A model generated the notes under the pieces. The model did no database searches. It saw only the letters and a program-made list of their open reading frames with translations, and was not told the origin of the DNA. From JAEUTH01 sp039931675 (GTDB taxonomy: Bacteria > Bacteroidota > Bacteroidia > AKYH767-A > OLB10): 64,000 nt of DNA. The translations under genes were made by a program, and so were the position numbers. Shown here in pieces: positions 1 to 8,790 of this stretch (position 1 is its first letter; each line of letters begins with the position of its first letter). The DNA lies in assembly GCA_039931675.1 (NCBI GenBank), contig JBDTRM010000170.1, forward strand, positions 1 to 64,000, in the 5' to 3' direction.

Positions 1-163
1 TGGTGTTTCAAACAAACAGTTGAACAAGTACGAGCATTTGTGTTTCAAACCCCAATTATTTTTTACTTCGTTAATCCCTGAGTGCGTTGCCAGCAATGTT
101 AAAGGACAAACCGCGAGACAAACATTTCGGTAGACAAAGAACATTTAGCAAGACAAAAAGAAT

Positions 164-646
164 ATGAGACATATTTTATTATTAGCCTTAATTCTTATGA
201 CAAATCTTGTATTATCGCAAGACACAACCGTGAGTTGGTTTAAAAACATCGACACTTTATCATATAAAATTTATTTTAATGAAGACAAAATTCCGAAAGA
301 ATGTTATGCAGTAATCGGAATTTATAAACTTAAAGAAATTGCAAATCCAGACAAACCTGTTACATTGGGTTGTGTTGGAAAAGAAGGAGTGCCGCGTTTA
401 AAATTCAATTGGATAGCAAAAGACAATAAAAATCATATTATAATTAGCATTACAAGTGGCGGACGTGGTGTTTTTAATCATTACTATTACTTTGACAAAG
501 AAAAGGGCAAATTAAATGTTAACGAAATTATTTTTAGACACAAACTGACTTTCACCGAAACGATTTATAGGATAAATTCAAAGGACTACGAACTTGAAGA
601 AGATATTGAACTAAATAGCCGTGACAACAAAGACGATAAAAATTAA
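164..646 (+). CDS. Small secreted protein of unknown function
   Basis: Not recognised. The 160-residue product opens with a clear signal peptide (MRHILLLALILMTNLVLSQ), so it is probably periplasmic or surface-exposed. The rest is a soluble, lysine- and aspartate-rich chain with alternating hydrophobic strands (residues about 25-125), consistent with a small beta-rich domain, and an acidic/polar tail. There is no lipobox cysteine and no T9SS sorting domain. The leader just before the ATG repeats the word GACAAA about four times, and a palindromic repeat lies directly downstream, so the gene looks like a single-gene accessory insert rather than part of an operon. Confidence 0.6.
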   Translation: MRHILLLALILMTNLVLSQDTTVSWFKNIDTLSYKIYFNEDKIPKECYAVIGIYKLKEIANPDKPVTLGCVGKEGVPRLKFNWIAKDNKNHIIISITSGGRGVFNHYYYFDKEKGKLNVNEIIFRHKLTFTETIYRINSKDYELEEDIELNSRDNKDDKN

Positions 647-693
647 ACTGTTTGTGCGACCAGACAAGTTTTTGCTCGTGGACCCCAGCCAGT

Positions 694-759
694 GCGAGCT
701 TTTAGCTCGTACTTTATTTCAATAAAATAATCTATTCGCGGCACGAGCTAAAAGCTCGC
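694..759. repeat. Palindromic intergenic element (inverted repeat with 17-bp arms)
   Basis: GCGAGCTTTTAGCTCGT at 694-710 is the exact reverse complement of ACGAGCTAAAAGCTCGC at 743-759, with a 32-bp AT-rich loop. Each arm is itself nearly palindromic (GAGCT-TTT-AGCTC). It has no T-tract, so it resembles a REP/MITE-type repeat more than a terminator. Confidence 0.75.
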
Positions 760-878
760 GCCAGCTATGGTAACTCTATCATTCTATCATTCAAAACTCA
801 ACCTTAGTAGCGTAGGTACAATTCTACAATCCCTCTCATTTCTTTTCATTTCTTTTGCCGCCTCAAAAATCCATTATA

Positions 879-3800
879 ATGAAAAAACTTTACAGTATTG
901 TGCTCGTGGCATTAGCCATGTTGCCTTCCATTAAATCATTTTCGCAATCGGCCAACGACACCATAGTGGTGCAGGCATTTACTTTCGGCAGTTCGCAGGA
1001 TTCAACCATCGTTTTTCCTGACGATACTACGCGCTTCGAAAAAATACTGATGCGATACAAACTGCGCTGCCCTTACTCGGTGCAATGTGGCGAGTGGGAT
1101 TATCTTACTTATACGTATGCTTATGCGCCAACAGGCATTATGGACTCTGTTATGCACATTGCGCCAAGCTATGTGGTTAATGGTGCCAGCCCCGATTCAT
1201 TTTTGTATTCAAACACTCCCACTTATAACTATCAAACACATTTCGATAAACATATAGTGTATGATTCAACGCTTGCTTTCAGTTCGTCAATTGTTGGCAG
1301 CGGCACTTTTACAAGCAGCGCACCCTTTGCGGGGAATAATGAGGCTTCGCGCTCTCAATACATCTGGCGTGCCAGTGAATTAACAGCAGCAGGTTTGCAG
1401 GCAGGCGATATAACAGGCATGAGGTTTTACCTAAGCAATCAATATGGTAATCTTAAAGACCTCACCATCCGCGTAAAATCTGCAACGCGCGATACCATTA
1501 CACCTGATAGCTATGAGAAAACCGGTTTCACCACTGTTTATCAAAACAGCAATAATTTTAATGCTGCGGGTTGGCAAACGCTTTCATTTTTAAATTCTTT
1601 TTATTGGGATGGAATTTCGAATGTGGTGATTGATATAAGCTTTACCAATACGGTAACAGTTAATGCAATGGATGCAGCAAGTGATAATGTAGGATACCCG
1701 GCAGGAATTACTACGGCAGGTAACGACCGCAATTTGATCTTTCATGGAAGCGATTATGTTAGTGTACCTGTTAACGCATTTGCAAACCTTGATAGTTTTA
1801 TCACTGTAGCCTTTTGGTCTTATGGCAATCCAGCCTATCAGCCGCAGAACCAAAGTATATTTGAAGGAATTGATTCAGCCGGGCATCGCGTTATCAATTG
1901 CCACCTGCCGTGGAGTAACGGAAGTGTATATTGGGATGCCGGCAAGGATCCATCTAATAATTATGACCGGATTTTTAAGGCTGCCACTGCACCAAATTAT
2001 GAAGGTCAATGGAATCACTGGGCATTTACAAAGAATGCTGCTACAGGCAGTATGAGAATTTATCTTAATGGTACTCTCTTCTTTGTGGGTTCAGGTAAAT
2101 TTAAATTGTTGGATGGCATAACTACTTTCAAAATAGGAAGCAATTATGCAGGGGTTTCAAATTACGATGGTAATATAGATGAGTTTACAATCTGGAATAC
2201 TGATTTAGCCCAGGCAACCATTCAGCAGTGGATGAATAAGAGTATTGATGCTACACATCCTTATTACACCAACCTTTTATACTACTATAAATTTGATGAT
2301 AACTCTATTACTACCACTACCGATGCATTGCCCGGAAATAATAATGCAACATTGTTTGGCCATCCGCAAAGTGTTATTAATGATGGAGCATCGTTACACC
2401 TTAATTTTACAGGAACAACTATGCGCCCGCAAGTAGTGTTTGAGCAAGGCACATACAATTCTCATCTTGATTCTGTTTTGATGGTTGATTCCACACTGAG
2501 CGATGCAGTTACTATAGTAGCTTACAATAATTTCGCCCAGCCGCTTATCCCCACAGACACCTTATTAGTATGGCCGCTTACCTATAGTTATACTTACGAC
2601 AGTGCAGGTGTTGCAACAGACTCCACGTTATCAAACATTGACAGCACCATTTATTTAACTAACACAGCTTATTATGATCCACCATTCGAAAAAACAATCC
2701 GTTATGAGTTGGGAAGATTTATTACTCCTTACGGAAACGGTTTGAGTCTTGGCAATGGATTTACCTGGTGGTATGATGTGAGCGACTATCGAACTATATT
2801 GCATGATTCGCTTCGCATACTTGGAGGCAATTGGCAGGAATTGCTCGATCTGCAGTTTCTCTTTATTAAAGGCATTCCGCCACGCGACCCCATCAGTGTA
2901 AGCAATGTGTGGAATGGAGTTTATTATCTGCGCGCAAGCGATTCGGTTGAAACCAAAGGTCTTTACCCTAAAAAAGTGGAGATGAATCCTGCTGCATCAA
3001 CATATAAATTCCTCATGCGCCCCACAGGCCATGGCGAAGATAATAATAACTGTGCTGAGTTTTGTGTAAATACCCATAGCCTAAAGGTTAACGGAACCAC
3101 CCAATTCAGTCACGAGGTATGGAAGGACAACTGCGGGTTAAATCCTTTGTATCCACAAGGTGGCACGTGGGTTTATGAGCGAGCCAACTGGTGCCCCGGT
3201 GATGTGGTGCCTACTTACGATTTTGAACTAACGCCTTTAGTAAATCCGGGTGATAGTTCAATGCTTGATTATGATGTGCAGCCTTACATTTCAGCCGGTG
3301 GTTCGCCAGCCAATTATGTTATCGAATCACAGGTGGTAGCTTACGGACCCATTAATCATACTGTTGATGCAGCTATTGAATTGATCAAATCGCCAAACAC
3401 CGAAGATATTTACCAGCGCATGAATCCTATTTGCGATAACCCGGTTGTAACCATTAAAAATAATGGCTCTGCAACACTTACCAATGCCACTATCAATTTC
3501 GGTTTCGAGGGAGGAACTATGGTAACCTATTCATGGACAGGCAATCTTGCTTTCGATCATAGCGAAGATGTAACCCTGCCCGGCTTAGTCTGGAACGGAA
3601 CAAGCAATCGCTTTAAAGTTTTTATCAGCAATCCAAATGGAGCTTTAGATGAGTATCATCATAACGATACTATGTATTCAGCGTTTTCAGTACCTGGTTC
3701 CTATCCCAATTATGTAGTGTTTGAATTGGCTACCAATAATCAATCTATTCAAAATTCATACACACTAAAAGATGCATCGGGTAACAATATTATTTACCGC

Positions 3801-4325
3801 CATAACCTTATCAATAATTGGGTTTACCGCGATACAGTTAATCTTGCTAACGGGTGTTACACATTCACATTGATAGACACTGTTGATGCCACTGGCGTTT
3901 ATGGCGGAGACGGTTTGGCATGGTGGGCTAACACAGCCCAAGGTAGCGGCAGCATGCGCATTAAAGATGCCAGCACTGGTGCTTTGCTCAAAGTTTTTGC
4001 AAATGATTTTGGCCGCGAAATTTATCAGCAGTTTACTTGCGGGTATGTGTTGAATGTAAATGATCGTGATGAATTGGCTGATGTTAACCTGTATCCTAAT
4101 CCATCAGGAGGATTATTTAACCTGAGCATGAATTTCAGCAAGCTTAATAATGTTGTTGTAAATATTTACGATGCAACCGGAAAATTAATTTATACTAAAA
4201 GTGAGAAAAATGTTATGGAGAAAAATCTTCAGTTAGATTTGCAGAATGTTCCTGCCGGAATTTACCAGGCAACAGTGCAGTTTAATAATGGCGTAATCAA
4301 TAAGCGCTTTGTTATTGAAAAGTAA
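879..4325 (+). CDS. PNGase F-like T9SS-secreted protein with LamG-like domain
   Basis: Predicted cell-surface or secreted peptide-N-glycosidase F-related protein, 1148 residues. The ATG at 879 is chosen because it opens a typical signal peptide (MKKLYSIVLVALAMLPSIKSFSQ); an upstream in-frame TTG adds only unlikely residues. Order of parts: a PNGase F N-domain-like segment near residues 25-75 (PYSVQCGEWDYLTY); a beta-sandwich around 110-265; a LamG/concanavalin-like jelly roll around 275-505 (WNHWAFTKN, RIYLNGTL, IDEFTIWN); then the PNGase-like core resumes around 610-820 (RYELGRFITPYGNG, TGHGEDNNNCAEF, QGGTWVYERANWCPG); a further beta domain; and a C-terminal T9SS type A sorting domain (LYPNPSGGLFNL to the end). 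PNGase F enzymes remove N-glycans from glycoproteins. Catalytic acids were not verified, so it may be a non-enzymatic relative. The jelly roll appears inserted within the PNGase-like region. Confidence 0.75.
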   Translation: MKKLYSIVLVALAMLPSIKSFSQSANDTIVVQAFTFGSSQDSTIVFPDDTTRFEKILMRYKLRCPYSVQCGEWDYLTYTYAYAPTGIMDSVMHIAPSYVVNGASPDSFLYSNTPTYNYQTHFDKHIVYDSTLAFSSSIVGSGTFTSSAPFAGNNEASRSQYIWRASELTAAGLQAGDITGMRFYLSNQYGNLKDLTIRVKSATRDTITPDSYEKTGFTTVYQNSNNFNAAGWQTLSFLNSFYWDGISNVVIDISFTNTVTVNAMDAASDNVGYPAGITTAGNDRNLIFHGSDYVSVPVNAFANLDSFITVAFWSYGNPAYQPQNQSIFEGIDSAGHRVINCHLPWSNGSVYWDAGKDPSNNYDRIFKAATAPNYEGQWNHWAFTKNAATGSMRIYLNGTLFFVGSGKFKLLDGITTFKIGSNYAGVSNYDGNIDEFTIWNTDLAQATIQQWMNKSIDATHPYYTNLLYYYKFDDNSITTTTDALPGNNNATLFGHPQSVINDGASLHLNFTGTTMRPQVVFEQGTYNSHLDSVLMVDSTLSDAVTIVAYNNFAQPLIPTDTLLVWPLTYSYTYDSAGVATDSTLSNIDSTIYLTNTAYYDPPFEKTIRYELGRFITPYGNGLSLGNGFTWWYDVSDYRTILHDSLRILGGNWQELLDLQFLFIKGIPPRDPISVSNVWNGVYYLRASDSVETKGLYPKKVEMNPAASTYKFLMRPTGHGEDNNNCAEFCVNTHSLKVNGTTQFSHEVWKDNCGLNPLYPQGGTWVYERANWCPGDVVPTYDFELTPLVNPGDSSMLDYDVQPYISAGGSPANYVIESQVVAYGPINHTVDAAIELIKSPNTEDIYQRMNPICDNPVVTIKNNGSATLTNATINFGFEGGTMVTYSWTGNLAFDHSEDVTLPGLVWNGTSNRFKVFISNPNGALDEYHHNDTMYSAFSVPGSYPNYVVFELATNNQSIQNSYTLKDASGNNIIYRHNLINNWVYRDTVNLANGCYTFTLIDTVDATGVYGGDGLAWWANTAQGSGSMRIKDASTGALLKVFANDFGREIYQQFTCGYVLNVNDRDELADVNLYPNPSGGLFNLSMNFSKLNNVVVNIYDATGKLIYTKSEKNVMEKNLQLDLQNVPAGIYQATVQFNNGVINKRFVIEK

Positions 4326-4358
4326 TTCATTGAAAACATTTATAAAACTTCAAACATC

Positions 4359-5003
4359 ATGATCAAAAAATCAATTCTTACAACTGTCTTAGTCATAGCA
4401 GTAGTATTTACTACACAGGCGCAATATGTTATTGGTAATGTTTATCCCGGTTATATTGTTTCCAAAACCGGTGATACTACACAATGCTTTATCAGGATGA
4501 CTAACAAATATTCCAACCAGACACGTTGTTTGGTTTATGCAAATGAAACAGATAGAAAAGAGCAAAAGTCTTACAAGCCTTCTGAGCTTAGATCATATAA
4601 AGTAGCCGACAGGTTATACGAAGCTATTCCTTACGGAGATATAATGCCAAAAACTTTAAACTTTGTTTTGGTTGAAATTGATGGACATTTGCGACAATAC
4701 ATATGGTACAGTTCAACAGGAGATGAAAACAAAGATTCATGGGCTGGTATGGGCAAAACGATTTCAATGAGTACCGATGATGAAAAGAATCTCAAAGGTG
4801 AAATAGTATTGCGTAAACCTGATGAGAAAGTAATAAGCTCAACCAAGTTATTAATGTCATTCAGCAAAACAATGAGCGAATACTTATCAGATTATCCTGA
4901 GCTATCAGCCAAAATACAAAACAAAGAAAAGGGCTACGATATGTTACACGTATTACAAATTGTGGATGAGTATAATAAGTGGTATGCATCTAAAGCTAAG
5001 TAA
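4359..5003 (+). CDS. Secreted protein of unknown function
   Basis: Not recognised beyond its general type. The 214-residue protein has a signal peptide (MIKKSILTTVLVIAVVFTTQAQ) followed by GYIVSKTGDTTQCFI, a segment similar to many Bacteroidota secreted proteins that begin with 'GYIV..sGDT..G.I'. The remainder is a mixed alpha/beta chain with a helical C-terminus (residues 160-210). It lies 33 bp after the PNGase F-like gene on the same strand and could be cotranscribed with it. No lipobox or T9SS signal is present. Confidence 0.6.
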   Translation: MIKKSILTTVLVIAVVFTTQAQYVIGNVYPGYIVSKTGDTTQCFIRMTNKYSNQTRCLVYANETDRKEQKSYKPSELRSYKVADRLYEAIPYGDIMPKTLNFVLVEIDGHLRQYIWYSSTGDENKDSWAGMGKTISMSTDDEKNLKGEIVLRKPDEKVISSTKLLMSFSKTMSEYLSDYPELSAKIQNKEKGYDMLHVLQIVDEYNKWYASKAK

Positions 5004-5046
5004 CAGCGGGCTTATCAGACCAAATCAGATGTGATTAAAATTTTGT

Positions 5047-5076
5047 GTTGCACGATAAAATTAATTTTTACTTTTG
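5047..5076 (+). promoter_or_regulatory. Bacteroidota-type promoter for tRNA-Gln
   Basis: The -7 element TACTTTTG at 5069-5076 fits TAnnTTTG exactly. A GTTG at 5047-5050 stands 18 nt upstream, close to the usual -33 TTTG with 19-nt spacing. The tRNA begins 17 nt downstream. Confidence 0.75.
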
Positions 5077-5093
5077 CCGACCCTAAAAATCAA

Positions 5094-5166
5094 TGTTCTA
5101 TGGTGTAACTGGCAACACGTCTGATTTTGGTTCAGAAGAGTCTAGGTTCGAGCCCTAGTAGAACAA
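5094..5166 (+). tRNA. tRNA-Gln (anticodon TTG)
   Basis: All arms can be drawn by eye. The acceptor stem pairs TGTTCTA (5094-5100) with TAGAACA (5159-5165), with discriminator A at 5166. The anticodon stem TCTGA/TCAGA closes the loop TTTTGGT, giving anticodon TTG. The T arm is CTAGG-TTCGAGC-CCTAG. No CCA end is encoded. It has its own promoter and a terminator directly after it, so it is a single-gene transcript. Confidence 0.95.
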
Positions 5167-5172
5167 CTTAAA

Positions 5173-5199
5173 ATCTCCCCTTGCGGGAGATTTTTTTTT
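5173..5199 (+). terminator. Rho-independent terminator after tRNA-Gln
   Basis: A 7-bp perfect stem (ATCTCCC/GGGAGAT) with a 5-nt loop runs straight into nine T residues (5191-5199). Confidence 0.9.
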
Positions 5200-5215
5200 G
5201 GGGCAAGTAAGCGTC

Positions 5216-5235
5216 ATGCTGATGAATATCAGCAT
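5216..5235. repeat. Short palindrome (ATGCTGAT-GAAT-ATCAGCAT)
   Basis: An 8-bp perfect inverted repeat with a GAAT loop, embedded in GTCATGCTGA...CAGCATCTG and without a T-tract. It sits between the tRNA terminator and the rplM promoter and has the look of a dispersed intergenic repeat. Confidence 0.5.
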
Positions 5236-5293
5236 CTGCCAGGAGGCGATTATTCCTTCATAAAAAGGGGTTTAAAACAAATTAGCAATACTA

Positions 5294-5324
5294 TTTGCTC
5301 GTTTGAAAATAGTGTTTACTTTTG
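5294..5324 (+). promoter_or_regulatory. Promoter of the ribosomal protein operon
   Basis: TTTG (5294-5297), a 19-nt spacer and TACTTTTG (5317-5324) match the Bacteroidota sigma consensus exactly. The GTG start of rplM lies 30 nt downstream. This also rules out the upstream in-frame TTG, which overlaps the -7 box. Confidence 0.85.
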
Positions 5325-5354
5325 CGACCCTTTTTAAAATTAATACAAAATACA

Positions 5355-5804
5355 GTGGATACATTATCATATAAAACAATTTCGGCTAACAAAGCTACTG
5401 TTGATAAGCAATGGTTGGTGATAGATGCCGAGAACCAGGTGGTGGGTCGTTTGTCATCAGAGATAGCGAAACACCTGCGTGGAAAGAACAAAGCGAGCTT
5501 CACTTCTCACGTTGACTGTGGCGATAACGTTATCGTTATTAACACTGCCAAGATAAAATTCACCGGCCGTAAAATGGCCGAGAAAGAATATATCAGCTAC
5601 ACAGGGTATCCGGGAGGTCAGCGTTTTGCATCCCCCGAAACATTAATGAAAAAGGATGCTACTTTAGTAGTAAAGAAAGCTGTTCATGGTATGTTACCTA
5701 AAAATAAATTAGGCGATGCTATTAAGTCAAACCTGTTTTTATATGCAGGTGCTGAACATCCGCACGAAGCCCAGAAACCTAAAACAATTAAGCTTAAATA
5801 TTAA
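5355..5804 (+). CDS. rplM: 50S ribosomal protein L13
   Basis: Structural protein of the large ribosomal subunit, 149 residues as expected. It starts with GTG at 5355, giving (M)DTLSYKTISANKATV, the usual N-terminus of Bacteroidota L13. Family signatures are visible: WLVIDAENQVVGRLSS, the lysine-rich KHLRGKN, and GGQRFASPETLMKKD, followed by AVHGMLPKNKLG. It is the first gene of the rplM-rpsI-rpsB-tsf operon, driven by the strong consensus promoter just upstream, with no Shine-Dalgarno sequence. Nothing unusual. Confidence 0.96.
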   Translation: MDTLSYKTISANKATVDKQWLVIDAENQVVGRLSSEIAKHLRGKNKASFTSHVDCGDNVIVINTAKIKFTGRKMAEKEYISYTGYPGGQRFASPETLMKKDATLVVKKAVHGMLPKNKLGDAIKSNLFLYAGAEHPHEAQKPKTIKLKY

Positions 5805-5813
5805 TAATCAGAA

Positions 5814-6200
5814 ATGGAAATCACCCATACAATAGGACGCAGAAAAACTTCAGTAGCCCGCATTTACATGCAGCCGGGTTCAGGTGCAGTTAAGGTTAAC
5901 GATAAAGACTATACAACTTACTTTCCTTCATTGCCTTTGCAATACGCAATTACGCAGGCTTTCAATGCAACCAATACAAAAGATCAGTATGATGTAATTG
6001 CAAACGTTATCGGTGGCGGAGTCACCGGTCAGGCACAGGCTATTCGTTTAGCAATTTCACGTGCTTTGTGCAAAATCAATCCTGAGCATCGTGCTTTGTT
6101 GAAACCGCTTGGTGTTTTAACCCGCGATCCTCGTATGGTTGAACGTAAAAAACCGGGACAGAAAAAAGCACGTAAACGCTTCCAGTTCTCTAAACGTTAA
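5814..6200 (+). CDS. rpsI: 30S ribosomal protein S9
   Basis: Small-subunit protein S9, 128 residues, full length. It shows the family N-terminus (GRRKTSVARIYMQPGSG), the central GGGVTGQAQAIRLAISRAL motif and the basic tail ending KKARKRFQFSKR; the terminal lysine-arginine contacts tRNA in the P site. It follows rplM after 9 bp, the usual pairing. Confidence 0.97.
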   Translation: MEITHTIGRRKTSVARIYMQPGSGAVKVNDKDYTTYFPSLPLQYAITQAFNATNTKDQYDVIANVIGGGVTGQAQAIRLAISRALCKINPEHRALLKPLGVLTRDPRMVERKKPGQKKARKRFQFSKR

Positions 6201-6214
6201 TCTTTAACATTCAT

Positions 6215-6230
6215 CCCGATAGCGATCGGG
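6215..6230. repeat. CCCGAT-type palindrome between rpsI and rpsB
   Basis: CCCGAT-AGCG-ATCGGG is a 6-bp stem with a 4-nt loop, lacking a T-tract. Related words occur at 7967-7987, 35899-35912 and near 38143-38155, so it belongs to a dispersed family. It could attenuate between rpsI and rpsB but does not look like a full terminator. Confidence 0.55.
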
Positions 6231-6258
6231 ACTAAAAACAAAATATATTAAATAATAA

Positions 6259-7086
6259 ATGGGAATTGTAACTCAAGAGGCTTTATTAGACGCAGGTGTT
6301 CACTTCGGTCACCTCAAAAGAAAATGGAATCCAAAAATGGCTCCTTATATTTTTATGGAGCGCAATGGTATCCACATCATTGACCTTAATAAAACTGAAG
6401 CAAAGCTTGAGGAAGCTGCTGCTGCAGTACGCCAGATTGCTAAATCTGGAAAGAAAATACTTTTTGTAGCTACTAAAAAGCAAGCTAAAGATATTGTTGC
6501 CAATGCGGCAAAATCAGTGAACATGCCTTTTATTACTGAGCGCTGGCCCGGTGGTATGCTTACTAACTTTGCCACACAACGCAAGTCAGTTAAGAAGCTT
6601 ACTGGTTTTGATAAAATGATGACTGATGGAACTTTTGATGTTATTTCTAAAAAAGAGAAATTGCAGATAAGCCGTCAGAAAGCCAAGATGGAAAAATTCT
6701 TAGGAAGCATTTCTGATCTTACGCGTTTACCTGCCGCTATATTTATAGTGGATATTTTGAAAGAACACATTGCGGTAAGCGAAGCACGTAAATTATCAAT
6801 TCCTACTATAGCTATTTGTGATACCAATACTGATCCTAACCTGATTGATTTCCCGATACCGGCTAATGATGATGCTACAAAATCAATAGCTTTAATTATG
6901 GAGTTAATGATAAAAGCAGTTGAAGAAGGATTAGCAGAACGCAAAAATGATAAAGAAGCCGATCGTTCTAAAGAAGTTGCAGAGGCTGATGAGTTGGGTG
7001 CTAAAGATGCAGTATTCGCAGGCACTGAAGAAGAAGGTGGAGGAGATGGAAGAAATAAAGGTCTTCGTTCGCGAAAAAAGAAGTAA
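6259..7086 (+). CDS. rpsB: 30S ribosomal protein S2
   Basis: Small-subunit protein S2, 275 residues. Recognised by LLDAGVHFGHLKRKWNPKM, ILFVATKKQAKDIV, ERWPGGMLTNF and the IPTIAICDTNTDP...IPANDDA core. The C-terminal extension (about residues 225-275) is charged and ends in RNKGLRSRKKK, a lineage-typical tail. It precedes tsf by 20 bp, the conserved S2-EF-Ts pair. Confidence 0.97.
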   Translation: MGIVTQEALLDAGVHFGHLKRKWNPKMAPYIFMERNGIHIIDLNKTEAKLEEAAAAVRQIAKSGKKILFVATKKQAKDIVANAAKSVNMPFITERWPGGMLTNFATQRKSVKKLTGFDKMMTDGTFDVISKKEKLQISRQKAKMEKFLGSISDLTRLPAAIFIVDILKEHIAVSEARKLSIPTIAICDTNTDPNLIDFPIPANDDATKSIALIMELMIKAVEEGLAERKNDKEADRSKEVAEADELGAKDAVFAGTEEEGGGDGRNKGLRSRKKK

Positions 7087-7106
7087 ATTTAATTTAAAGA
7101 AAAGTA

Positions 7107-7949
7107 ATGTCAACTACAGTAACTATAAGTGCAGCAGATGTAAACAAGCTTCGTCAGCAAACGGGAGCGGGAATGATGGATTGCAAAAAAGCTTTAGTAG
7201 AAGCTAATGGCGATTTTGAAGCAGCTATTGATAATCTGCGTAAAAAAGGAGCAAAGGTAGCTGCAAATCGTAGCGACCGCGAGGCAAAAGAAGGATACAT
7301 CATTGCAAAAACAAATGCTGATGCTACTAAAGGATTTTTAATTTCATTAAATTGCGAAACTGATTTCGTTGCTAAGAATGCAGATTTCACAGGCTTTGCC
7401 GAAGGGGTATTAAATACAGCAATAGCAGCAGACGCTAAAACAGTTGAAGAAATAAAAACGCTTAGCTATGAAGGAGTAACTGTAGCTGATAAATTATTAG
7501 ACATGGTGGGCAAGATAGGTGAGAAGCTTGAAATATCACGCTACGAAACGGTTGAAGCACCCAAAGTAATTATTTATAATCACCCCGGCAATCGTTTAGC
7601 TGCAATAGTAGGATTAAACAATGCAGGTATAGCTAATCTTGATGAAATTGGAAAAAATGTTGCAATGCAGATTGCAGCCATGAGTCCTGTTGCATTAGAT
7701 AAAGATGATGTGGATGCCAAAACATTGGAGCGTGAAATCGAAATTGGAAAAGAGCAAGCCCGTGCAGAAGGCAAGCCTGAAAATATGATTGAGAAAATTG
7801 CAGTTGGGAAGCTCAATAAATTTTACCAGGATTATACGTTATTAAATCAGGCATATATTAAGGAAGATAAAAAGACAGTACGTCAGTATTTAGCTGATGC
7901 TGATAAAAGCCTCACTGTAACCGCCTTTAAACGGGTACAACTTGGTTAA
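7107..7949 (+). CDS. tsf: Translation elongation factor Ts
   Basis: Guanine-nucleotide exchange factor for EF-Tu, 280 residues. The N-terminal UBA-like domain carries VNKLRQQTGAGMMDCKKAL, and the core has the TDFVAKN motif that displaces Mg2+ from EF-Tu. It is the last gene of the ribosomal operon, followed 13 bp later by a strong terminator. Confidence 0.97.
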   Translation: MSTTVTISAADVNKLRQQTGAGMMDCKKALVEANGDFEAAIDNLRKKGAKVAANRSDREAKEGYIIAKTNADATKGFLISLNCETDFVAKNADFTGFAEGVLNTAIAADAKTVEEIKTLSYEGVTVADKLLDMVGKIGEKLEISRYETVEAPKVIIYNHPGNRLAAIVGLNNAGIANLDEIGKNVAMQIAAMSPVALDKDDVDAKTLEREIEIGKEQARAEGKPENMIEKIAVGKLNKFYQDYTLLNQAYIKEDKKTVRQYLADADKSLTVTAFKRVQLG

Positions 7950-7962
7950 GTAAATTATAGAG

Positions 7963-7994
7963 AAAATCCCGATATATTTATCGGGATTTTTTTT
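7963..7994 (+). terminator. Terminator after tsf
   Basis: AAAATCCCGATA-TATT-TATCGGGATTTT forms a 12-bp perfect stem leading into a run of eight T residues. The core shares the CCCGATA/TATCGGG word with other palindromes in the window. Confidence 0.9.
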
Positions 7995-8040
7995 GGCACA
8001 AAAATAATAAACAGTAAATCCCAAACAGTAAACCGTTATT

Positions 8041-8748
8041 ATGAAATACAAACGCATCCTTCTAAAGCTATCGGGCGAATCCTTAATGGGAGATAAGCAA
8101 TTTGGCATTGATAATAATCGTATTCAACAATACGCTTCCGAAATAAAAAGTGTAGTTGAGTTAGGTGTTCAGGTGGCAATCGTAATCGGTGGAGGTAATA
8201 TTTTTCGCGGACTGCAGGCAGCTGAAGGTGGAATGGATCGTGTGCAAGGAGATTATATGGGAATGTTGGCTACGGTAATTAATAGCATGGCTTTGCAGTC
8301 AGCCCTCGAAGTTGCGGGTATTAATACACGTTTGCAGTCAGCGATTAAAATGGAAGCTATTTGCGAGCCATTTATTCGCAGAAGGGCAGTAAGACATTTA
8401 GAAAAAGGTCGTGTAGTAATTTTTGGGGCCGGCACGGGAAACCCTTACTTTACAACTGATACGGCTGCATCTTTAAGAGCAATTGAAATTGAAGCTGATG
8501 TAATTTTGAAAGGAACCCGTGTTGATGGAATTTATACTGCTGACCCCGAGAAGTTTAAAGATGCAGTGAAATTTGAGTCGCTTACTTTTAAAGAAGTTTA
8601 TGCAAAAGATTTAAAAGTTATGGATATGACGGCCTTTACCCTTTGCGAAGAAAACAATCTCCCTATTATAGTTTTTGATATGAATAAAGCCGGTAATCTT
8701 GTAAAACTTATTGAGGGCAGTGAAGTTGGTACATTAGTAATGGTGTAA
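8041..8748 (+). CDS. pyrH: UMP kinase
   Basis: Phosphorylates UMP to UDP in pyrimidine biosynthesis; cytoplasmic hexamer of the amino-acid kinase fold. The 235-residue length is normal. Visible motifs: KRILLKLSGESLMG (phosphate binding), VIGGGNIFRG, the GAGTGNPYFTTDTAA loop and KGTRVDGIYTADP. The pyrH-frr order downstream of rpsB-tsf is the classic bacterial arrangement. Confidence 0.97.
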   Translation: MKYKRILLKLSGESLMGDKQFGIDNNRIQQYASEIKSVVELGVQVAIVIGGGNIFRGLQAAEGGMDRVQGDYMGMLATVINSMALQSALEVAGINTRLQSAIKMEAICEPFIRRRAVRHLEKGRVVIFGAGTGNPYFTTDTAASLRAIEIEADVILKGTRVDGIYTADPEKFKDAVKFESLTFKEVYAKDLKVMDMTAFTLCEENNLPIIVFDMNKAGNLVKLIEGSEVGTLVMV

Positions 8749-8790
8749 ATAAAAAATAATATTTTTGACACCCGTTAATAAAAACCGAAA

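Noticed and set aside
855..878. Upstream TTG start for the PNGase F-like gene; similar TTG starts at 22554 and 24207 for other surface genes
   Set aside because: The ATGs at 879, 22575 and 24246 place a proper signal peptide at the N-terminus; the extensions do not.
5322..5354. TTG start for rplM at 5322
   Set aside because: It overlaps the -7 promoter box; the GTG at 5355 gives the family N-terminus.
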